Assembly: GCA_963691815.1 (NCBI GenBank)
Contig: OY829648.1
Coordinates: 15,226,021-15,290,020, forward strand
Length of the DNA: 64,000 bases
Origin: Echiichthys vipera
Taxonomy: Eukaryota; Chordata; Actinopteri; Perciformes; Trachinidae
Direction of reading: 5' to 3'
Of this stretch, positions 33,746-46,900 are shown piece after piece. The position numbers were made by a program, and so were the translations under genes. The stretch's first letter is position 1. Each line of letters starts with the position of its first letter. Below the pieces are notes generated by a model that had not been told where the DNA came from, ran no database searches, and saw nothing but the letters and a program-made list of their open reading frames with translations.

Positions 33746-36099
33746 GCGTTTCATAAATTCAACATTTTCTGATAAAACTTAAAATCATTGAAGTTAAATA
33801 AAAAATGAAACATTTTGTTTTTGCTTTCTTTCTAATGGAGATACAGCATCTGATTAATCATATTATTATCAACGTGTTAAAGACATCTTGCATGAAGGGG
33901 GCCCCACCATAAGCTAATGCTGCTTTGGGGGGGGGGCTGTTAGTGATGGTTTCCTTTCATCGATAAATCCATAGATGCAAACACAGTTGATTTCTTTCCA
34001 TGTAGCCGACATGAAAACATGACTGCTGTCAGTCAGTCTGGTGAAGGCAGCCGCTGTCCACTCAGCTCCACAGGTGCAACTGCTGACAGACGGGCAGAGA
34101 TGTTAGTTGGGGAAACCCCGACCGGCTGCTACATGAAAACGTCAATGTTATCATTCGTTTAAACTAGTAACAGTAAATATGGGCGTGAAAAAACATTGTC
34201 CAGAGTCCAAACTCTTACAGATGTGTGGGATTTTTATTTTAGTACATTTTATATGAAAATAGTGTCGCAGACAACAGTTTTGCTGTACAATGGACATGAA
34301 GATGAATTTCCTTCTTAAATCATGGAAAATTCAAGCAGCTGAAAACAGGAAGGAGCATGAAATCAAATGTAAAGCGTTATGTCAGTGAGGAGGCACACTT
34401 CGTTAGCTGCACAGAGGAATGTAATGTGAAAAATTAACTGTACTGCATTTGGTTATACAGAGTCTGAATATGGATGTAATGTTAAAAAAGCTCATTGTTT
34501 TAAAAACAGTTTGAGCAACCACATCTGCGTAGTACACCTTCCTTTTCAGGAGCAGGAAAGTTAAACAGACATGATTAAGAGCTCGTGAACCAGAGCAGCA
34601 GCTATAAGCACTCAAAGGGTTTAACTTATCCAGCCTTCAGGCAACACGTGGACTTTTTTTTTCCTCAGAGGAAGCTTGGTGCTTTTTGTGCTTTTCACCC
34701 TGTGAAGATGATTGTTTAACACGTCTGGAGGAGGCTCATTGAGTTTTTCAGATACAGTCGCAAGGGAAATGATGACAGAATAATGAAGAGATTCACTTTC
34801 CTTTAAAACATTACAAGTATGTACAAAAATAGCAACCACCACCATGTTACTTATCAACAAACTTAATTTGTGACTCTACATTTAAAAAAAAATCCACACC
34901 TTGTCCTTTTGCAGAAGACATCTTAAACTTATTAGCACAAATAAAACGAAAAGAGAACATAACACAAAAGCTCATAAAACATGTATTTACATACTGTGCA
35001 GGGGAAAAGCCTGGTTCTTGTTAACGTGTAAAAATGGCATGAATATTGTAGTCATTCATTCCCTAATATCTACTTACTATACAATCCCCAGTCCTCTTTT
35101 TTTTGCACAATTGTACAGTTTGTTACATAGTTTACAAAGGTGTAGTATGAAACAAAATGCTCAGACATAACTTACACGCACTGCCACTCCAACAAACTAA
35201 GGGAAAGCTTTGTGGTACCATAAAAATTGCAGCATTTCTTACGTTGCCTCGATGAAACTATATTTCAAATGAAGGATTAAGTGTTCAGTATCGCAAAATG
35301 AGTGTTTATGTAGTGCGTGCGCACGCACACGCACACACACACACACGCACACGCACAGGTTTATTTTCTCCTCAGTGATCTGATCAACATTTTTCACTAT
35401 TTTATGAGAGTTTATAGAACAAACAGCTGACCGATTTATCAAGAGTGAATATAATCATTAGTTGCAGCCCTACCCGTCTAACAGGTCATATTAAATGCAT
35501 CAGATTATATATGTATTTTTTTCTCAATGTTAAATCTAATATCACAAATCTTCCAAACTCTAGCAGGAAAAAGGACCGAAAAAGTCATTTTTGGTGGAAT
35601 TCTGTCTCACACAGATATATCAGTGCTTTACTACAAGTCAGTTTAACATTCCCTTTACAAACATTACTTACATACTTAAATACAAAAGCATCAACTGAAC
35701 TAGTTCTCTGTCTTCTACTTAAACCACGTATACAGAGAACTCATGTCACTCATTTTAACATCAAAGCCACAAGTTGTACTTTCTGCCTCGGCTGCTGGAT
35801 GAAACCAAATCTAAAAACCTGCAACACTGAGCTTTAAAACACTTTGTTATTATGAGAAGATGTCGACCTCTCTGCCATAGTGGACTTCATCATCATCTCT
35901 GATGACACAATTTGAGTCCTGCGTGTGTCAAACTCAAGTCGTCTCATTGCGGTTTGTGTTCAGGGTTAGGATGAGTGACGGAAATCCGTAAACTGTCAAG
36001 AAACATTTACTGCAGTTCTTTTCCCTCCATTTTTCCTTTTGTAATTCAAAAAGTATGAATGCCTTGTTGCACGTTTGTTTCCTGTTCCAGCTCGGGAGG
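33746..36099 (-). other. Probable ankrd13c 3' untranslated region and flank
   Basis: No coding exon is seen. Candidate minus-strand AATAAA signals lie at 35360-35365 and 34233-34238, so the message probably ends in this stretch. A GTGCGTGCGCACGCAC palindrome with a CA tract lies at 35313-35357. An ATCATTAGTTGCAGCCCTA repeat end lies near 35453-35471. Confidence 0.45.
35313..35357. repeat. GC/CA alternating tract with 16-bp palindrome
   Basis: GTGCGTGCGCACGCAC (35313-35328) is a perfect palindrome leading into a CA/CG alternating run. This is the kind of purine-pyrimidine alternation that can form Z-DNA. Confidence 0.8.
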
Positions 36100-39000
36100 T
36101 TAAAGGTCAGGGAAGCGGCTAGGGTCTTCTTTATATTCGTTGGGAATGGTAAAAATAGACTGATCGAACTCATCGTAGCGAAACTCCTGAAACGTCACGG
36201 TGGCTGTGATCGTAGGAAAGACCGGGATGTCTGGAGGGTGACATGAGCAGAGTTATTCAGTTCTAAATCTTACAGGCATTCTTGTATTTTATTGTACATT
36301 ACTGTTAGATTTCTTTCGATATTTTAAATGACCTTTGAATTACATGCACTTACCCAGCTTGACAGGAAAGCCGGGGGGGAGCTTCATCTGAACAAACTCC
36401 CTGAGTTTATTAAAGTGCTTGAAGGGGGCAATCACCTCTAGAACATTCAATAACCTGATGAAGAACAAAACAAAAATGAATTACAGGTTACAGATAACTG
36501 ACAACTACCAGCAAACATATAGCTACTAAATACAAATATAAGGCTAATTTGATTGGTATAAAAAGCTTGAGTTTGTTTAGTTAAATGTATAAATGTATCT
36601 CACTAACATGTGCTACTTATATAAACCCAATTATATAAACCACTTTAATCTCCACAGGGCAGAACTGTAATACGTCGCTGATACACAATCAGTAATTACA
36701 AAAATAAAATAAAAATGATTTTTAAGAAAGACAAAAAAAGTTTTTAGAAAATGTAAAGGAAACAATAAATTCCACCAAAAGGTTTTCCTCATTTGCAGAA
36801 GTTAGTAATTTCCCTTTGTATCACCACCCTGCGCATGCCAGGAGAAAATAACCCAAGGGACTTTTAGATGCCAATTTCAGAGAAGACTCACGATTCGATG
36901 CCCAGAGGGAAGTCTTGACTCATTGCTATCGTGGCTTTGAAGTTTTTCTTGCTCTCTTTGCAGACCAGCTCTCTTCCTAGATGAGGAGCTCTGAGTGGAG
37001 AGAGAAACGACAACTTGTCACAATGTGATCTCATGTTGAAGAGCTTTACAGTTTCTTTTACCGAGAACCTTCCACCTGTATTTTTTTCCCCCAATACTAA
37101 AAAGGGATGAATGAATTTTGAAACTGACAGAGATTTTCATGTAAGTAACTCGGTCTGCTGTCTGTCACCTTTATTCTTTCTTCTAAACAGAAACTAAACG
37201 TGACTCTTATCAGTCAGAGGAAACAACCGCCCTTGAAAAGTGCAGTTAACTTCAATATGAAAAGAGATTAATCTTGCCCCGTTGTCTAGACAGTAAACGT
37301 CACATCAGCTTTGCGTGCCATCGATGTTTGTGCGACAGTGAAGCAACTATCTATATCGGTTACTTCTTGTCCACTAATTTAAAAGCATTGAGCAGAAGGG
37401 CAGGGGGGCATTGGCTAGTGGAGTAGAGTTGTCTAGTGGCACCAAATGTAAAGTATAGGTGACTGTTCGCATATGAATAAACACTGCAGCTCCGAAATAC
37501 CAGAGAAGCTCCTGTGCCTAGGCAAGTGGAGGGAGAGTCTGTGGCAGTACAAAGTATCTCATGGCTATCTGGCTCTGTCCTGAGGCACTCCGACCCTTGA
37601 TTAAAATAATTATTCAGGGTCTCTTTACAGGGCATCTACCTCACATTAACGCTCATATCATGGAAAAAAAATAGACTTGAAGCATAAATAAACACTACAC
37701 CCCTTAAATTATGTTGAATAATAGTAACATTATTGTTCCTTATGGTCTAATTCCCCCTTTAAAACTTACTTTCCGTTGTCAGCAGTGATGTATTCTTCCC
37801 AGGATATAGTGTTGGGTGAAGGAGCAGTAAGAGATTGCCTCCTTGCCGGCTGCAGAGCAGAGAGAAAACAAGTATGTTATGGGCAGATCTGAAGACTAAA
37901 CCACTGCAGGGTAAAAAAAAAAACAATTGTTCCAATTTCTGCTCAAGAGCAAATGTGCCAAACATCACATGAAGACCTCGTAAAATATATATAAAAGTCT
38001 GTCTTGTTTTTTAGCCACAGAGTGATGACGTGCACAGCAAGGGCCACTTGAGGGCACCATTGCACCACTAAAAGCACTAACCTCTGTTTGGCCTCACATT
38101 TAAGTGTAACTAAAATACTATAATTTAGTACTATACTAAACACCTGATACCTGAGATGTGATGTTATTTCACAGAGTGTAGTTTAATCTGCTTTTGTACA
38201 TAATGCCGTTACTTCTAGGACCGCAGTGTTTCTGCTCTTAATCCTTTTTTGCATCCACACTTTAATGGATTACATTTCTACAAATACAGCAGCAGTAAAC
38301 CGTCAGAATGACAGGCAGTAAAGACATCACCGCAGACTTCTATTTACAGCTCAAGATGAATGAGGTGTAAACTTTACAAATTGAGCATAACTTCTTATTT
38401 TTATTTATTATTTTCTGTTGCCTCAACAAGTAAGTTAACAAAACATCTACAGCAAAACAGAAAGAAAAACAGAACATGTATTATAAAAATAATCAACCCA
38501 ATCACTGTAACAAAACATAAAAGCAAGAGGATTCAGTGCTTACACTAAGATGGATAAAGTAGCACCCTGAAGGATCATCAGTCAATCATAAGTTAAAGCA
38601 GGGACAGATTTTTCTAGCCTTACTGAAAAATTTGATTGCCGGTACAAAAGTGTTTCCATCAATCATTGAAAATACTTCACTCTGTAATGAGTGGCCAATA
38701 ACAGAACAGTGCGAGTTTCATCATCATGCAAAATAATCTAGGTTTCCTGATGAAAATGATCTTGACTCAGCCTTCTTGAATAAGCTGTAAGAGTTCTCCT
38801 TCAGTGTCACTCTATCTTAAGACGATCTTCTCTTGCTAACCCTGAATTCTAACGGTGGTGAGCTCCATCCTGTCTCACCTAAAATGAACTTGCTATTCTT
38901 GCCAACGTTCCTACCAGCCGACCTCTCTTTTGTAAGCTGTGCTTAAATAAGGCAACTAGGGCAGAATAATGTGGAGAAATGTTGTGTATGACGAGACACC

Positions 39001-42000
39001 CGACTGTGCCAAGAGTCAGCTCTGTGTGGTGTGAACACAAATGGAGGAAGACATCTTGGTTCACCTTCATTCCCACCTACACTGCAGTCTTCACAGAACT
39101 GTTTTGTTGTTTTCACGGCAGACTGCGGCCTTGTTAAGTGCTCGCCCTCGCACTGTTTCAGCTCTGGCATGTTGTTGTGACGAAGACAGAATACACACGG
39201 CCTGCAAAGGCCCTGATCTGTTGGTATGTCGGTCCCGCCCATCCATCATTCCATAGCAAAGGGGGTTTTAGCCTTCATCCATGTAATCAATAGTGTCAAG
39301 CCCTGTTTAAAAGCCCCCATGCTTCCCTGTGTCCACAGGCGCAAAGCTGACTCGCTCCCCTTCACTGTGGTAAACACAGCCACGTCACAGCAGCTGCTTA
39401 AATTTCATCTCACCCACTCTCAACGTATCATTTTCCACTGGGGTGGAAAAAGAAAATATTTCCACATCGACACCAAGACCAACTAAAACACAGCTTTTTC
39501 ACTGACTTATAAACATGCGAGGCCACTATTTCAAATGGGTGCAAATAGACACACAACGGAGGACACTGTGATGAGACAAAGCCCAGCACAGAACAAGAGG
39601 GAGTTGACAAAAAACAACCGAGCAGTTAAAAAGCATCCATTGAGGATGGAGAGGTTTTGACTTCACTGTGCGACTGGCTTTATTGTCAGTGTTTAGATAA
39701 GGGCGTGCTAAGCAAACTCTGGAACATACTACAGTGAGGGGGCGGTGGGTGGGAGAGTCCCCCTTGTGAATGTGTAGGTAAAGCTTTGTTGCTTTCACCA
39801 CTGGGCGGCAGTGCTGGGACTCAAATCCATGCATCGTGGATGAGAATGGAGGGTGGACCTGTGTCAGTGAAAGACGGTGGCTTTTCTGTTTTCATGTCTA
39901 AAACATCAAAGAAACAACAGCAGGGAGTCGTTCAGGAATGTTTCAATAAACCATGCAAAGTTGACTGATGGGGGAAGTCCATGCTGTTATTAAGGGCTTT
40001 ATCTTTGTACGGATACAGTGGTGAGAACTGTGAGGTTTATTTTGTCTGAGACTCATGTCCTACCCCAAGGTTCCAGCTGGAGAGGACAGTTTCAGGACTG
40101 GACTGGTGGTTACACTGCAGGTATAAGTAAACAGGAAGTTTAACGAAAGAGCAATGCTCCAACTTGTTCTCCTTTTTAACTAAAAAAAGGTTCCTCTTGA
40201 ATGTTGAATGTGCACCTTTGCATCTTTGCTCCATGTCCAGCTGCACTCTATTAGCCATAATTCCTTCAGTGTTTCATGTTTCCTCGGTGTGTTTAAAACA
40301 ACACCAGTATTTCTTTTCTCCCCGTCATCTGTCTACTTTGCCTAATCTTCAAGATTCTTCAGATGATGTGGAAATGAACATAGGAATACAGGAAACAAGT
40401 TCCTCTGATTCCATAGTTCCTGGAACATTTTGGTCAAAAAGGGCATCTAAACAATGAAACGCACAAAACAAATGGTGAAATATTCTACAATAAAATAAGT
40501 CAAGACTGTTCAGAAATTCTAGAGTATTCTGATCTCCTGATCCAGAGGCCGAGGACACTGGACACTCCTTTAAGGCACAGATTGTACTGTCAGCTCCATA
40601 ACAGCAGTGTGGGAGTCAGTCTGTAAATATTCAACATGTTTTTTAACAATGTCAAAGTGGATTTTAGTAATATTGTCTCCTGTGTAATATCATGTTTTTA
40701 ACATTCAGGTTTAAAGCACCAAACTAGTGACCTGACTCCACCAGATGGATTGATTTGCATGATTCTCATTTGCTCAGCATATTCATCTGGGAACCCTCAA
40801 GGGGCGAAAATACTGGTTGCTGATTGGATAAACCATCTGTCTATCACCAACATAGGGGCCAAATCAACCAGTTAGTATGACATACTAACAGCATCGAGGA
40901 AAAGCTCAGAAAGTAAACAACATGTCGGTAAAGGATATTTTCCGTTTGTGTAACGTGAATTTACGCGAAGGCAAAATTTCAGGAGCCGAGTTCATATTCC
41001 TACAAAAGGATCTAAGAGAAAAAAGAGTTAGCAAGTGGCTTGCATCCCACTTAAATCTGCCTCATCTGCCTCCCGATTGGACGATCGCTTGGCAAACCGC
41101 TCAAAATTTTCTCTGTTGTCAGTTACCAGACTGATCTGCGAGTAAAATACAATGGAGCTCGCAAGATCAGAATGGTCTCGTGAGGCTACCAATCTATGAT
41201 AGGATGTTTGTGATGCGATGTGATGCTCCATAGTTCCCCCGTGAAGCGAATAATCGTGTCATGGGTGATGATGGAGGGGGCGCTGTGGGCTAATGCTGTA
41301 AATTTGATTCCTCTGTCTGCTGAAAGCCAATATTCGAAGCCTGACTCACCTCAAAGTTCTGCTCTATGAGATTCCCTCCTTTGCTCAGGCTCTCCATGAT
41401 GGCTTTGTTCCTCAAGATGTCCTCCTCGCTCAGATGCTCCCGTCTCTTCCTGGACTCGAGCACCAGGCCGTTCACAGAGTAGAAATCTGCCAGAAAGTTT
41501 CCCACGCGCTCCTGGAGGCAGAAGAAATAGTTAGATAAGTCCCCTGCTGAGTCACCAATTTCCCTTTTAAACACATGTCAAAAGGACAAAGGAGCGAGAG
41601 GACTGAAAGCAATACCACATACTGTAACTCATCAAACACCTTCACGCCCCTCCCGCCTTGTCTGTGTTGTTTTTTAGCTGATCACCTGTGGTTCCTTCCT
41701 GGGGTTACCACTGATTTAATTACTGTCTTCCCTGCCTGGTTTGGGAGATGTAGTGCAAGAAATATGATCAAGAAAGTGGACAGAGTCTACAGCAACGTAA
41801 TAGGAGAACAGTACCAGAACTTATCTGAAATGAGAGCCATATTCTGACAGAGGGAGGCTTACGGGTGAGATATCTTCAAGACAGAGAAACATTTACAGTA
41901 TAGGGTAACAACTTAATGCTGACTGGATTAATTTGCCAAAAAAGATGGAAAGAAAAGGAGGGAAAACTGTCTAATTCAGTCCAGACCTGTCAAACTACTG

Positions 42001-43907
42001 CTAATTATATGCATTATTTTATGGTATTATTGCTTATGTTAAAGGACAAAGTGAGAATGCAATATTTTTCTTCCTGTGTATTTTCTTAAGTCAGCACTTC
42101 CAGCACACTGTCAGAGGACTTCACAGACCAGAGGGCTTTAAGTTTGTCCAAGGGGTCTGGGTTCCTTTTGAGTAAATCAGCTGAAAACCAGCATACATTG
42201 CAACTGATGTTATGTTACACATAATCTGTAATATACATTCTGATATATATTTGTGTATCTTCCATTTCCTGTCTTACCCAGAGAGAATTGTTCAAATTCC
42301 AAATTTTCTGTCTGGGTCAAGCTACTAAAAATTCCAGAAATTGTCCAGATGAAACCCTGTGAACCATAGTTGCCTTTGGAAAAGTCGTAGTGGTGCGGGT
42401 AATGGTATCACCAAAAGAACAACCATAAGCCAAGGACAAAAATGAACACTGACCGTCTTGTCCTCTCTGAACAGCCAGCCAGTCTGTGCCCTGGAGAAGG
42501 TGATGGACTTGGTGGAGAGAGTGGCGGAGTACACGTCGCTGCTCATCAGAATGTCTACTTCCTCCTCTGTCTCCATCTCAGACTCCTGAAAATACAGGAC
42601 ACGGTCAGGAAATTACAGAGGCATCAACACAGGCATGGACACTCAGTATGAGGTGGAAAGCACCATCACTTTAATGTCTGAGTAGTGTTGTCCAAAAGTG
42701 CTGTGTGAATATTCAGTCCCCAAAGGCTGATTGATAATAAAAATATGTATCCAAACATTTTGTCTAGTTTTACCCTCAGGTCACATTTCCACTTGCAAAC
42801 TAATTTTGAGTTTTTCAAGCAGAAAATGCTTCTCAAATATGATCTTTAGCTGCTTTTCTTTGTCTCAGGTTACAGCAAACTGAACATGTTTAGCTTTAAA
42901 CTGTTAGTTGGACAAAACAAGATTTAAATGGCTCTAGGAAAATCTGAAGCCATTTTGCAGTATTTTCTGTTGGCAGTTGTAGCCCTAAACATGGATTGTA
43001 ATAAACATTGCAAACACGGGCCGCAAATGAATCTTTCAGTATATGTTTCACAAACCTCGTGGTGTATCCGCTGGTAGACTTTCTGTTCGTTGTCCAGCAC
43101 AACAAAAGACTCAGAGGGGATGGCATTGCCGTTGAAGATGAAACTGAGGTCCCCACGCTGACACTTCATGTCTGTGAAGTCTATCAGGGTAGTGTCCAAT
43201 CTACACACACAAATACACACACATACACATAGAGTAGGGTTAGTGTGGGAACTGTAAACAGAGGATGACAGCAAAAGCACTGCACTGAGTTTAACATTGG
43301 CTACATCCAAGACACCCAGCAAACAGTGTCAGAAATGTGTGCAAAAAGAAAAAACTGAGATGGATGTCAGACCTTTGCTCCGAGAGTTTAAGACACAATG
43401 TGTATGGTAATCGTTGCCATGGGAAACCAACAGAACATTCAAGTTTTTTTGTTTTTTTTTGGAATGACAGCAAAGAGAATAGCTGATCTGCTTGTGAAGA
43501 CCAGACACTAAGTGGTAGGTGCTATAGGTGGGAATGACAGGCATGACACACAGTACTGTAGAGCTCAAATGCAAATGAACTTGCTGTGACAGTTTTTTTC
43601 TTTCACCCTTTCCCTCCCGTTCTCCCAGCAATGCTAGGATAACAAGAGAGCATTTTGAATACCAAATTAGACAGCCAGGAGCAGTTTTAGAGAATAATGA
43701 CAAGCTCCACTTCAAGGATATCTCATTCAGGCACAGCATGCAGACACACAAACACATACTCTTTTATGTGCTTAGTTCATTCTTCAAATAGATGTAGCTG
43801 ATATGTTATGATACCCAAATATAGAAGCAACTGTGTATGTGCTGGATAAAGGGCTGCCCTGGCATGTCTCACGTTTAACACAGACAATGGAATCCAAGTT
43901 TGTGTGT

Positions 43908-43954
<47 letters not shown>

Positions 43955-46900
43955 TATGCCCTGAATGCAAAACCTTAAGGCAGTTGAAAGCTGCTTGGTG
44001 CTATCTTTTTTTGCCTGTGCGAAACAAAGCGACGTGGAATCCTGCTGTACATTCATTGTGGTGACTACGTGTCAGCGAGTGTGACGAATTTCTGCTGACG
44101 CCCTTTGTAAAGCGAGCTAGGCAGCACATTACTAGAAACTCTCCGTGTATGAGGCTCAGATTTAAATTGAAACACAGAAGTCAAAGATCTGTGCGCACGG
44201 GCGTCGCCGTTCAGCTTGCTCGTACTGCCGGGCACTGATTTCACACTCTAGTTAACCAAACTAGGTTGAGGGGAGAAAAAAATGAGCAGTAGAGTAAGAG
44301 AGAGTGAGATAGAGATAGAGGGAGAGAGGAAAGGTTATGTGCAGCACAAGATGACAGATTAATAAGTAAGACTTCAAAAGAAACAACATGCCTATAAAAG
44401 GTTTCCTCTCTCTACGGTTTAAATTGATGTGACCATAAGTTAGCATTTATTTTGAAACAAGACCAAAAAATATATTGCTGTTACAAAGCAGCTGTAGAAT
44501 TGCCTTCATTTGACTTCATCACACATTTATTTAAAAGTCATTACATCTGTTGACAGGACTTGCCTGATGTTGAGGCCCTGCTTGTAGATCTTACAGGCGT
44601 CTGACGGCAGGATTCTGGAGAGCAAAGGCACTGAAACATGAAAAGATACAGAGAGGACATGTGAAACAAAAGTCTAAATTTAGAAAGCTCACTCAATAAT
44701 GAAGACCACCATACTCTTCAAAGCCTCAGTAGCATATAGCTCTGTAGACAAGGGGGCTGTAGAACGTGTACATCTGTAGCTAAATATTTAATAACTCAAC
44801 TGAAGTCTTTGAAAGCAAGAAACTTCCTTTGCTGTTCTATCATTGCACAAAACTCAGGAGGTATATTAACAGTCCAAAATAACTGTGTGGAGGACTCCAT
44901 TGAGAAATCCATGTGAAAGGTACTTCTGTTTGCACATACTTTACATCTTAAGCTCTCACAAATAATTTACTTTCTACACAATTTCCCTTCATGACTGTTA
45001 TGTAACCAGTTTACATTTAGTTGCTATCATGAATCAATTACATAATCTTCTTCACCTTGTCAATAATTCACACAGACACAGTGAGTACACAGAATTCAGA
45101 CATGAGGCCAGACTTATGCAGACTAAGCAAATGCTGCTACACCAGTACAAGCAGATACATTTGGTCACACAGTATATTCCATCTGCATTTAGTAACAGTA
45201 ACAGTAACAGTAACATCTGGATAAATTCTGCTTCTGGTATCAGCAGATATGTCTGATAATCATATGAGGAGGGACATTGACATTAGAGGATGGTTTGTCA
45301 GTTCATGTCCAGCAGGAGGAGTCGTTTTTAACATGTAGCCAATGGTGACTCTGATATGGCACAGATAAGCACTTACTAACTAGACAGACACTGGCAGAGT
45401 CGATCACATTTTCCTGACTGTAACACATTCTCATGTTGATGTTTCAGACTACACCCTGACTGAGGACACATGGTTAATTTCCTGAGTGGATTAGGTCTGT
45501 GAAACAAGACAGCAGCAGCAGCTTGACTCACCCCAACTTTGGAAGTCCCATTGAAGCTCCAGGTAAAAGTCTCCAAGCTGCAAATGAAGACAAATACATC
45601 TCAATCACAAGTAAAACTACACTTCCCATATACAGAGGCTAAACGTCCTTGCCGCAGCGGCCTGGGTTCGATTACGACCTGCGGCCTTTTGCTGCATGTC
45701 GCCCCCTCTCTCTCTCCCATTTCCTGTCAACTTCCAGCTGTACTGTCCAAATAAAGGCACAGAAAAAACAACATGAGTGGAAAGATGGAAATACAGGGCT
45801 ATTTGAGATTAAAAAAAAAACCCAATCAATTGTATATTTGTTAGTAGAAAAGGGTGCAGTTATCAACATGGTGTATCAAAGCCTTTCAGTTTCCATGAAC
45901 TGAAGTAAACATGAGCCTTTATGTCCATCCATAAGAGATCTCACTTGACTGACACAACTCAATACAGTCTAATTATCCTACACGGTACTGCGATGAGCTG
46001 ATCTTATCACCATCACTGGAGCTCTCAATCTGACATTGGTTGGTGATGTCAGGACTGGCCAGAAATCCCCATTTCCCAGTGCTATATAATCTCTAAAAGA
46101 GACGATGATGACGCACAAGAATTTCATCTCTCACTCATCATCACGTCAAACACAGGCTCGGCTGAGAGTCAGCCTGAACGGCATCAAAATCTGGCGTTTA
46201 CGTTAGGACTGGAGCCTCTTCTGTACTGACCACTTTAAATGCAGCTACATGGGAGTTTAAATAGTCTTTTAGTCTTGAACATAACCTTGTGCTTACTTGC
46301 TCCCTGACTCTCTTCTGGGGGTGGTGTTGCTGCACAGCTTACCTGGAAGCTAAAATCGGCAGATAATTACGCCTACAGTTTGGGCTCCACAACTTCATGG
46401 TAAGCAGCAACAGCAAAACAGAGAAGCCTCGTGTTTGGTTGCTCTGAAAAGCATATGCGTCTGTGTGTACATGATGTTAATAGCCTGTGGGTATGTAAGT
46501 GGGACATCATGTCACACAAACAGAGAACAAACCCTGAAGGATAAATTGCCCGTCTGTTAGTAATTACATGTTTATAGTGTGTGTGTGTGTGTGTACATGT
46601 GACGTCATACCAGACAGCCACAAAAGCACTTAAGTTTCATTTAACGTTTAACGTCTTAGACTCGCTGATAATGTGTGTCTCTCCCTGCTTTGCTTTGTTA
46701 TGATGAAGAGAAGGTAAAAAGGGACAATAAGATGAGAGCAGAATGAGAAGTAAGAAGATCTGATGAATACAAACAAGAAACAGCATGAAGACACCAGGAA
46801 GAGAAGACTGAGTGAGGACTACTTACTTCTTTCAGGGCTTTCAGCAGCTTGGGCCTCTTGTCCTCCACAGTCTCCCTGGACTGTTGCTTCAGCTTCCTCA

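Noticed and set aside
43329..43757. 142-codon minus-strand open frame in ankrd13c intron 7/6 region
   Set aside because: No motif, no splice or promoter context, and compositionally biased residues.
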